Positions 16,419-22,996 of a DNA stretch of 26,957 nucleotides are shown in pieces. Every line of letters begins with the position of its first letter. Positions within the stretch are counted from its first letter, which is position 1. This DNA comes from CAZBLK01 sp964492715. GTDB taxonomy: Bacteria; Bacillota; Clostridia; Lachnospirales; WRBF01. Both the position numbers and the translations under genes were made by a program. The DNA lies in NCBI GenBank assembly GCA_964492715.1, contig CAZBLK010000032.1, forward strand, positions 1 to 26,957, in the 5' to 3' direction. Under the pieces are notes generated by a model. It made no database searches and had not been told where the DNA came from. It was given only the letters and a program-made list of their open reading frames with translations.

Positions 16419-17396
16419 ACGTTTAATATTGACAACAAAAAGGTAATAAAAATTGCAGGCATTTTTATAACAGCTTGTGCTATTGTTTATGCAGTGATAA
16501 TGTTTTTTTCTGCCAAAAGTGCTGACGACCCAAACAAGCTAAAAGTAAACCTTTATTTTTTAAACCCTATGACAGGCAAGCTAGAGCCAGAAGTACGGTA
16601 CGTTGAAAAGGGCGAAAACAAGGACGTTGCAAAAAATGTTTTAAACATGCTTTTTGAAGGGCCAAAAAACAGCTCGCTTGTAAAGTCGCTGCCTGCAAAC
16701 GTCAAGCCTTTTCCAGGAAAACTTGTAAGCGACACCGAAACAATTCTTGAAGTTGAGTTTTCAAAGGAATACAAAGAAATTGCTCCTTATGACGAGCTTT
16801 TTTTCCGTGGTTCTCTTGTTTGGACAATGACTAGCCTAGACTTTATAGATTCTGTGCACATTTATGTTGACGGTGAGGAGCTTTTAAGCGACGCTGGAAA
16901 ACCTATAGGGCTTTTAAACCGTAACAACGTAATGATTAATGAAAATATCCCAGCTGAAAAGGTTGCGGCTCAATGGGTGAAGCTTTATTTTACTGATGCT
17001 TCAAAAGAAAAGCTGGTTGCCGAGGAGCGGCTTATCGAGGAAAAAGACAAGAATATTGAAGAAAGTATAGTTTTAGAGCTTATAAAAGGCCCTGCAACAA
17101 AAGGACTTTTTGCTACAGTTCCACCCGAAACGCTTATTCGTGAAGTGCGTGAAGACCAAAGAGTGTGCTACGTAAATTTAAGCAGTGAATTTCTTGCAAA
17201 GTACGAAAACGACGAGGAATGGAGTAAAATTAGGCAACTTACAATTTATTCTATAGTCAACTCGTTAACTGAGCTTACAAAAGTAAAAAGCGTTCGGTTT
17301 TTAATTGAGTCACAGTACGTTACAGGCATTGACGGCAGTGACTACGACTTGTCAAAGTCTATTTTACGTAATGAAGATTTAATTTCTACACAATAG
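16419..17396 (+). CDS. Tandem GerMN-domain protein, membrane anchored; non-canonical start likely
   Basis: About 320-325 residues with two GerMN domains. The first covers LKVNLYFLNPMTGKLEPEVR to VDGEELL; the second covers VKLYFTDASKEKLVAEER to VRFLIES. GerMN domains occur in spore-germination and envelope proteins (GerM, LpqB-like). The first ATG/GTG/TTG in frame is GTG 16494, with no ribosome binding site, and it would cut a membrane helix (KIAGIFITACAIVYAVIMFF) in half. The frame stays open upstream to an excellent AGGCGGTGA (16406-16414) right after the kinase stop. The true start is therefore probably ACG 16419 or ATT 16428. The coordinate given is the former and is uncertain. It may modulate the adjacent kinase. 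Confidence 0.8.
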   Translation, partial: TFNIDNKKVIKIAGIFITACAIVYAVIMFFSAKSADDPNKLKVNLYFLNPMTGKLEPEVRYVEKGENKDVAKNVLNMLFEGPKNSSLVKSLPANVKPFPGKLVSDTETILEVEFSKEYKEIAPYDELFFRGSLVWTMTSLDFIDSVHIYVDGEELLSDAGKPIGLLNRNNVMINENIPAEKVAAQWVKLYFTDASKEKLVAEERLIEEKDKNIEESIVLELIKGPATKGLFATVPPETLIREVREDQRVCYVNLSSEFLAKYENDEEWSKIRQLTIYSIVNSLTELTKVKSVRFLIESQYVTGIDGSDYDLSKSILRNEDLISTQ

Positions 17397-17407
17397 AGTT
17401 TTTATTA

Positions 17408-17443
17408 GGGCGTGTTTGAAAAGGGGGTTTTCAACCAGGCCCA
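17408..17443. mobile_element. 36-bp TA-flanked palindromic miniature element before comEC
   Basis: GGGCGTGTTTGAAAA (17408-17422) pairs at 13 of 15 positions with TTTTCAACCAGGCCC (17428-17442) around a GGGGG centre. TA flanks both ends (17406-17407 and 17444-17445). The first 11 bases are identical to those of the IS5-like terminus at 26845. The right-hand TA leads straight into the ribosome binding site of comEC. It could also act as an RNA hairpin between the GerMN and comEC reading frames. Confidence 0.5.
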
Positions 17444-17458
17444 TAGGCGGTGGCTGTT

Positions 17459-18961
17459 TTGAAACGTCCCCTTGCTTTTTCGCTTGTCTTTTTTGCAGCA
17501 GCAATTTTTGTAGGGCGGTATGTGTCCAACTTTTTGGGTATTGCCCTGTTTTTTGTTTTGGCTTTTGCAACCACTGTTTTGCTTTATGTAAAGTATAAAT
17601 ATGCTGGTGTTTTTGCTTTTATATTGTTTTATATTTTTGGCTTAATACGAATTGTAAACGTAATGGCAGTTCATGACGCAATTTGTGAGAGTGCAGCGTT
17701 GTCTGGTGCAAACATTACGCTTGCAGCAACCGTTTCCGACATTTCGTTAGACACCTATGGGCGGCAAAAGCTTGTTCTAAAAGTAGATGCTTATTCTTTT
17801 GAAGACGAAGTTTATTCAGCAAATGTTGGTGTGCTTGCACATGTCTCAAAAGATGTTTTGCAGAAAAGCTTTATTGAGGTTGGCTCAAATGTGGTTTTTA
17901 GCGGTACACTTCAAAAGCCAAAGGCTGCATATGAACAAGGGGCTTTTGACGAATCAGCTTATTTATTAGCTCGTGGAATTAATTATAAAATGAACGTATC
18001 CGAAGTTTTGGCAAGTGAGGCTGGCAAAACTTTTAGCTTGGCAGAAGCTTCTAACCGATTTAAAAATAAGCTTATTGAAGTTTACGACAATACGCTTCCA
18101 GCTTCGGAAGCAAGCATTGTAAAGGCAATGATTTTAGGCGACAAGCAAACACTCGATAAACGAGCCGCCGAGCTTTACAGAGTTGGAGGAATATACCATA
18201 TATTGGCAATATCGGGGCTTCATGTTACAATTGTGGCGTTTTTCTTGGATAAGCTTTTATCTGCTGTTATCGGAAGCCGATACGGTGGGCTTGTTACGCT
18301 TTTAGGGCTTGTTGCATATTGCTTTTTTACAGGTTGTGCCGTTTCGACCGTCCGTGCTGTGTTTACCTTTGGAATGTTTGTAGCCGCAAAGCTTATTTAC
18401 CGTGCCAGCGACTTAATTGTTTCTACGTCAGCGGCGGCTTTGGTTATTTTAATTTTTTCGCCGCTGTTGCTTTGGGACGCTGGGTTTTTGCTTTCGTTTT
18501 CGGCTGTTTTTGGGCTTGCGTTTGCAAACAAGCCTATTCGTGAGCTTCTTATAAAGGTTCGGGACAGGTTTTTTGTTGGAAGGTTGCTTCTTGGCAATAG
18601 CTTAGTTTTAGACGGAGTTTCGGCTGTGCTTGCGGTTTCGCTTTTTAACACACCAGTTTCAATTTATTTTTTTAGGCAAGTTGTTACATATAGTTTGCTT
18701 GGCAACCTTATAATAATTCCAACTGTGTCGTTTGTTGTTTTGGTTGGGATTTTCGTGGGGCTTGTTGGGCTTTTGTCAATTGGGGCTGCAACGTTTTTGT
18801 CGAGCATTCTTTATTACACATTAAACGGATACAAGCTAATTTGCACAGTAATTGAAGCGTTGCCTTATTCTATAATTATGGTAAGTGGAATGTCTTTGTT
18901 TTTTGCGGTGGTTTGGTACGTTGCAGTTTTTATTTTTGTAAAAGTACGAGGTGTTGACTGA
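17459..18961 (+). CDS. comEC: ComEC/Rec2-family DNA-uptake channel, without the metallo-beta-lactamase domain
   Basis: About 500 residues. An N-terminal membrane and OB-like region (DUF4131 type) includes ALSGANITLAATVSDI. The Competence domain has the signatures ASIVKAMILGDKQTLDKRAAEL, the YHILAISGLHV motif, TGCAVSTVRAV and LLWDAGFLLSFSAVFGL across many helices. It ends at VVWYVAVFIFVKVRGVD, where full-length ComEC (about 750 residues) would continue into the C-terminal metallo-beta-lactamase domain, which is absent. AGGCGGTGG (17445-17453) lies 5 nt before TTG 17459, favoured over GTG 17450. The stop overlaps the holA start (TGATG). ComEC carries transforming DNA across the membrane; whether the short form works alone is not known. 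Confidence 0.9.
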   Translation: MKRPLAFSLVFFAAAIFVGRYVSNFLGIALFFVLAFATTVLLYVKYKYAGVFAFILFYIFGLIRIVNVMAVHDAICESAALSGANITLAATVSDISLDTYGRQKLVLKVDAYSFEDEVYSANVGVLAHVSKDVLQKSFIEVGSNVVFSGTLQKPKAAYEQGAFDESAYLLARGINYKMNVSEVLASEAGKTFSLAEASNRFKNKLIEVYDNTLPASEASIVKAMILGDKQTLDKRAAELYRVGGIYHILAISGLHVTIVAFFLDKLLSAVIGSRYGGLVTLLGLVAYCFFTGCAVSTVRAVFTFGMFVAAKLIYRASDLIVSTSAAALVILIFSPLLLWDAGFLLSFSAVFGLAFANKPIRELLIKVRDRFFVGRLLLGNSLVLDGVSAVLAVSLFNTPVSIYFFRQVVTYSLLGNLIIIPTVSFVVLVGIFVGLVGLLSIGAATFLSSILYYTLNGYKLICTVIEALPYSIIMVSGMSLFFAVVWYVAVFIFVKVRGVD

Positions 18962-19959
18962 TGGGCACAATTGAGCAGGACATAAAAGGCGGCAAGCTTA
19001 AACCTGTTTATTTATTATACGGTAACGAGCCTTATTTAATAAGGCATAACGAAAAAGTTTTGCGAGAGCATGTAGCTTCTGGGGATTCGTCGCTTATGAA
19101 CGTGACTATTCTTTCGGATAAAGAGTTTTCTTACGAAAAGGCAGTTGATGCAATTGAGCAAATGCCGTTTTTTGCGGAGTATAGGCTTGTAATTATAAAG
19201 GGCTGTGGGCTTTTTGCGGCTGGTAAAAAAGGCGACTCGGAAAAAATGGTTGAGCTTTTAAAAGACGTTCCGGAAACTAGCATAGTTCTTTTTGTGGAAG
19301 AAAAGGTAGACAAACGAAGTGCGCTTTTTAAAGCTGTAACTAAACACGGTACAGCGTCAGAGCTTAACACGCCGTCAGAAAAAGAGCTTATTTCGTGGGC
19401 AAAGCGGCATTTTAAAACGTACGGAGTTGAAATTTCCGATTCAAACATTGTTTTACTTTTGCGAACAGTTGCAACCGACATGGGCACTATAGCCAGCGAA
19501 ATTAGCAAGCTTTGCACATATTTGGGAAAGGGAAGCACTGTAAGCGCACAGGACATTAAAAACGTGTGTACACGTTCTTTGGAAAGTAGCATTTTCGAGC
19601 TTGTGGACGCCGTTGGCAGAAAACAGGCAGGTGCGGCACTTGACACTTTTTCAAACCTTTTGCTTATGAAGGAGTCGCCTATTATGGTAATAACTATGAT
19701 TGCACGGCAGTTTAGGCTGGTGTTATCATGTTTGTTATTGAAAGAACGAGGACTTACGGCTGCTGAAATTACGCAGGAGCTTTCCCAAAGAAGTTTTATT
19801 GTAAATGAATGTTTGCGGCAGGCAGGTAATTTTACAAAGGAAGCACTTATGAACGGAATTGAAAGTTGTTTGCAGGCGGACTTAAAAATTAAAACAGGGC
19901 GGCTTAATGACAAGCTTGCGGTTGAAATGCTTATTGTTGGGGCTTGTGGTGGGGAGTAG
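18961..19959 (+). CDS. holA: DNA polymerase III delta subunit
   Basis: 332 residues, normal length for HolA. The delta subunit opens the beta sliding clamp as part of the clamp loader. The N-terminus KLKPVYLLYGNEPYLIRHNEKVLREHV is the family opening (YLLYG-x-E). The rest follows the AAA+-like fold without a Walker A, as expected for delta, including WAKRHFKTYGVEIS and the helical C-terminal collar (IMVITMIARQFRLVLSCLLL). Translation is coupled to comEC through a TGATG overlap. comEC-holA order is common in Bacillota. Confidence 0.92.
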   Translation: MGTIEQDIKGGKLKPVYLLYGNEPYLIRHNEKVLREHVASGDSSLMNVTILSDKEFSYEKAVDAIEQMPFFAEYRLVIIKGCGLFAAGKKGDSEKMVELLKDVPETSIVLFVEEKVDKRSALFKAVTKHGTASELNTPSEKELISWAKRHFKTYGVEISDSNIVLLLRTVATDMGTIASEISKLCTYLGKGSTVSAQDIKNVCTRSLESSIFELVDAVGRKQAGAALDTFSNLLLMKESPIMVITMIARQFRLVLSCLLLKERGLTAAEITQELSQRSFIVNECLRQAGNFTKEALMNGIESCLQADLKIKTGRLNDKLAVEMLIVGACGGE

Positions 19960-19962
19960 TAA

Positions 19963-20718
19963 ATGCTTGATGTAAAAGAAGTAAGCACAGGGTATGGAAA
20001 AACAACTGTTGTGCATGATGTTTCGTTTTCTGTTAAAACTGGCGAGAGGCTTGCGATAATTGGGCCTAACGGGTGTGGTAAAAGCACACTTTTGCGTGCG
20101 CTTGCAAACCTTTTGCCGTATAAAGGAAATGTTTTTTATGATGGTGTAGAAATTAGCAAAATGAAGCAAAAGCAGTCGGCGAAAAAGGTTGCACTTTTAA
20201 CACAAACTACAAACGTTTATTTTCCGTTCACCGTTTTTGAAATTGTTTCATTTGGAAGATATTCACAAAATGAAGATGTGCTTGGGCGGCTTACATCAGA
20301 AGACAAAGACGAGGTGCTTTGTGCAATTAGCCAAGTGGGGCTTCTTGACGAAAAGGACAAGTTAATTTCACAGCTTTCAGGCGGACAGTTTCAGCGTGCT
20401 TTTCTTGCAAAAGCTTTTGCACAAGACCCAGAGGTTTTGCTTCTTGACGAGCCGACAAACCACCTTGACATAAAAAGCCAGCTTGATTTTTTAGGCCAGC
20501 TGGATAAGTGGTACGAAAAGGGCGGCAAAAGTGTAGTTAGCATAATGCACGACATAAACATAGCTGCAGAGTTTTCTGAAGATGTGCTTTTGCTTTGCAA
20601 TGGACGTTCTGAGTTTTATGGGAAAATGGAAAAGCTTATGCAGTGTGATACTTTGCACAAAGTTTTTGAAGTTGATGTAAGGGGAATGATGCAGCGTGCG
20701 TATTCACGATGGGTTTGA
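19963..20718 (+). CDS. FecE-like ABC transporter ATP-binding protein (iron-chelate/cobalamin type)
   Basis: 251 residues. Walker A is IGPNGCGKST (about 33-42), Q-loop LLTQTT, signature LSGGQFQRAFLAKAF, Walker B VLLLDEPTNHLD, and the H-loop histidine is in IMHDINIA. Sequence style matches the FepC/FecE/BtuD group that powers import of iron siderophores, haem or cobalamin. No permease or binding protein gene is adjacent, so the partner must be elsewhere. It starts 3 nt after holA with GGGGAG inside the holA end, implying co-transcription. A long hairpin repeat follows the stop. Confidence 0.9.
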   Translation: MLDVKEVSTGYGKTTVVHDVSFSVKTGERLAIIGPNGCGKSTLLRALANLLPYKGNVFYDGVEISKMKQKQSAKKVALLTQTTNVYFPFTVFEIVSFGRYSQNEDVLGRLTSEDKDEVLCAISQVGLLDEKDKLISQLSGGQFQRAFLAKAFAQDPEVLLLDEPTNHLDIKSQLDFLGQLDKWYEKGGKSVVSIMHDINIAAEFSEDVLLLCNGRSEFYGKMEKLMQCDTLHKVFEVDVRGMMQRAYSRWV

Positions 20719-20753
20719 GGGGCTGGGAAGTTGGAGAACATTGGAAAAACCTT

Positions 20754-20793
20754 GGGGAGGGAAAACTTTTTCGGGAAAAAGTTTTCCCTCCCC
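20754..20793. terminator. Very stable bidirectional terminator-like hairpin
   Basis: A perfect 19-bp inverted repeat (20754-20772 and 20775-20793; arms start GGGGAGGGAAAACTTTTTC) around a 2-nt loop, extended by TT/AA. Outer GAGGGG/CCCCTC segments could close it further. It lies between the converging ATPase and rhomboid genes, and resembles the GC-stem intergenic repeat at the window start. Confidence 0.75.
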
Positions 20794-20834
20794 AAACCCC
20801 TCACTTTAAAAAAGCTCCATCTTTTAGTAAAAAA

Positions 20835-21932
20835 TTATATAATAAAAAAAGAAATCAAAATACCACCAAGAAAACCGCCTAAATGCCCAAAAACGTCTAT
20901 CATAGGCAACGTCATAGAAAGAACAAACCCTGACGCTATAAAAAGCGCAATAACATACCCAGAAAGCCCGTCCACAGCTCTTTTTGATACAAAAGCCTTC
21001 ACTGCAACTGCGCCAATTAAACCGTAAACAGCACCAGAAGCCCCAACAGAAATTGAGTTTGAAAAAATTAGGCTTGCCACGCTTCCTATAAGAAGCGAAA
21101 AAAAGTAAATTATCAAAAACTTGAGTGTTCCGTAATATTTGTTTGTTCTGCTTCCAAAAATGTAAATGCTCAAGCAATTGCTTAAAACGTGCATAAACCC
21201 AGCATGTACAAACCCTGCTGTAATTAACCTGTAGTACTCATTGTTTGCAAAAATAGCAACGCTGTCAATAGCAGTAAGTAAAATAATTTGGTCAACTGCG
21301 TTTAAAACATACATTGCTGCAAAAACCGAAATGTTTATAAAAATTAAAAATAAAACTGCTTTAATGCTTCTTTCCTTAATATCCTCTGCTTTCTTTTTTG
21401 CTTTATATTCATTTAAGCCCCCAATAGAATTATCGTCTTCAATGTGTGCGCCTTTTCTTGCTGCTTCGCTTACCTTTTTCAAGCAACTAGAAACAACTTT
21501 GCCTACATCTCCAATATCATTCGGTTGGTCTTTATTTACTAAAACATTCCCAGTTTCAAGCGAAGCACCCCAAAAAATGTTGTAAACAAGTTGGTTGTCA
21601 AAAAGTTGTCCGCTTTGCACAATTTGTTCAACAGAAGTTAAATCATTTTTAAACGGCAAAATGTGAACAACAAATATGTTTTTAACATTCAACTTGGTGT
21701 AAATGCTTTCCAAGTTACTTGTGTATTGCTCAACAAAATTGTCAAACGCTGCTTTGCCAATGCCTTCAATGTCCGACACTGCTACAATTAAAAAAGAGTT
21801 TCCTAAATAATTGTCTAGTACAATGCAATGTGTAGCGTCTGTAATTTCTGCCGAGTTCGTAAAAGTTGTGCTTAAATCAAAGCCACGCTCTACAAGTGAT
21901 TTGTAAATTTCCGTTGCAAAAACTTTAAACAT
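20835..21932 (-). CDS. Rhomboid family intramembrane serine protease with N-terminal soluble domain
   Basis: 365 residues. Residues 1-160 form a soluble alpha/beta-looking domain (FLIVAVSDIEG, IFVVHILPF). A linker rich in K and E follows, then a six-helix rhomboid core. Catalytic Ser299 is in SVGASGAVYGLIG and His350 in FGHLGGFLGG. The H-x-x-x-N-type oxyanion motif is HAGFMHVLSN. Bacillus GluP (YqgP) has a similar plan of soluble N-domain plus rhomboid. The substrate is unknown. It starts 2 nt after the sugar-binding gene, with its ribosome binding site in that gene's end, so the two are translationally linked. Confidence 0.9.
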   Translation of the reverse strand: MFKVFATEIYKSLVERGFDLSTTFTNSAEITDATHCIVLDNYLGNSFLIVAVSDIEGIGKAAFDNFVEQYTSNLESIYTKLNVKNIFVVHILPFKNDLTSVEQIVQSGQLFDNQLVYNIFWGASLETGNVLVNKDQPNDIGDVGKVVSSCLKKVSEAARKGAHIEDDNSIGGLNEYKAKKKAEDIKERSIKAVLFLIFINISVFAAMYVLNAVDQIILLTAIDSVAIFANNEYYRLITAGFVHAGFMHVLSNCLSIYIFGSRTNKYYGTLKFLIIYFFSLLIGSVASLIFSNSISVGASGAVYGLIGAVAVKAFVSKRAVDGLSGYVIALFIASGFVLSMTLPMIDVFGHLGGFLGGILISFFII

Positions 21933-21934
21933 AA

Positions 21935-22951
21935 CTACTCACCATAAACTTCTTCTTTAGTAAAGTACTTACTTTCAATCAAAACTCTATCAATGTTTTT
22001 TTCTGTAACTAGCTGCGGCTCAACAAACACAGAAATAACAGGCGACTGGCAAAACGTGTCAAGCGTTGCGTTGTCGTCAATTTTTTCACCTTTGCCAAGC
22101 TTTACAGCTTGTTCAATTGCAGTTTTTGCAAGTACACGTATATCTTTAAAAATTGTAACGTCTTGTGTTTTTCCGTTTAAAATTCTTTTTACAGCAGAAA
22201 TGTCTGCGTCCATTCCAGTAACTGGAACTTTGCCAGCAAGCCCAACTTCGGCAAGTGCTTGAATGCAACCGCCAGCCAGCTTGTCGTTTGGTGCAAGCAC
22301 AGCTTGAATGTTGTTTCCGTTTTCTTTAAGCGCTTCCTGCATAATAGCTTTTGCATTGTCTGGCGACCAGCCTTCAACATATTCTTTGCTAACAATGTTA
22401 ATGTCGCCAGCGTCCGCCAACGGCTGAATGTACGACATAGCCCCATTTAAAAACAGCGAAGAGTTATAGTCTTTTTCATCGCCTGCAAGAACAACGTAGT
22501 TGCCTTTGTCTACAAGCTCTACCAAATATTTGCCTTGCATTTCGCCAACTTTGTAGCTATCAAATGTAACAACCAAGTCTACAGGCTCGTACAAAATTAT
22601 TCTATCATAAGATATTACTTTAACATTTTTAGAGTGTGCAAGCTTTACAATTTCGCTTGCTTGGTGTGCGTCTCTTGGCGTAACTATAAGCACGTCTATA
22701 TCTTGCTCTATTAGTGCCTTGCACTCATCATACTGCTGCTCTGGCGTGGCGTGTGACATTGTTACAACAAGCTCTACACCAAGCTCGTCTGCTGTTTCTT
22801 GCATTTTTGCAACGTCCTTTTCCCAGCGTTCAGCGTTTAAAACAGCAATAGAAACACCAATCTTCACCTTTTTGTCTTTGTTGCCAGAAGAACAGCTTGC
22901 TGAAAGTGCGGCAACGACTAATATTAATAAAATGAAAGAAACCTTTTTCAT
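21935..22951 (-). CDS. XylF-like sugar-binding lipoprotein (periplasmic binding protein family 4)
   Basis: 338 residues. The lipoprotein signal ends at SASC (about residue 20), so the mature protein is membrane tethered outside. The sugar-binding fold strongly recalls XylF: KIGVSIAVLNAERWEKDV, IDVLIVTPRDAHQASEIV, VKVISYDRIIL, VVTFDSYKVGEMQGKYLVE, VEGWSPDNAKAIMQEAL, LAPNDKLAGGCIQALAE and VTGMDADISAVKRI. D-xylose or a similar monosaccharide is the likely ligand. There is no sugar ABC permease or ATPase nearby. It sits between a CACHE-GGDEF-EAL gene (46-nt gap) and a rhomboid gene, suggesting a sensing rather than a transport role. GGAGGAAG precedes ATG. Confidence 0.9.
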   Translation of the reverse strand: MKKVSFILLILVVAALSASCSSGNKDKKVKIGVSIAVLNAERWEKDVAKMQETADELGVELVVTMSHATPEQQYDECKALIEQDIDVLIVTPRDAHQASEIVKLAHSKNVKVISYDRIILYEPVDLVVTFDSYKVGEMQGKYLVELVDKGNYVVLAGDEKDYNSSLFLNGAMSYIQPLADAGDINIVSKEYVEGWSPDNAKAIMQEALKENGNNIQAVLAPNDKLAGGCIQALAEVGLAGKVPVTGMDADISAVKRILNGKTQDVTIFKDIRVLAKTAIEQAVKLGKGEKIDDNATLDTFCQSPVISVFVEPQLVTEKNIDRVLIESKYFTKEEVYGE

Positions 22952-22996
22952 AAATCTTCCTCCAAGTTCATAAAGAAATCGTAAAAAATGGTATTG

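Noticed and set aside
19131..20087. 318-codon minus-strand open frame across holA and the ATPase gene
   Set aside because: Antisense to two well-supported genes, serine-rich shadow composition, no domain.
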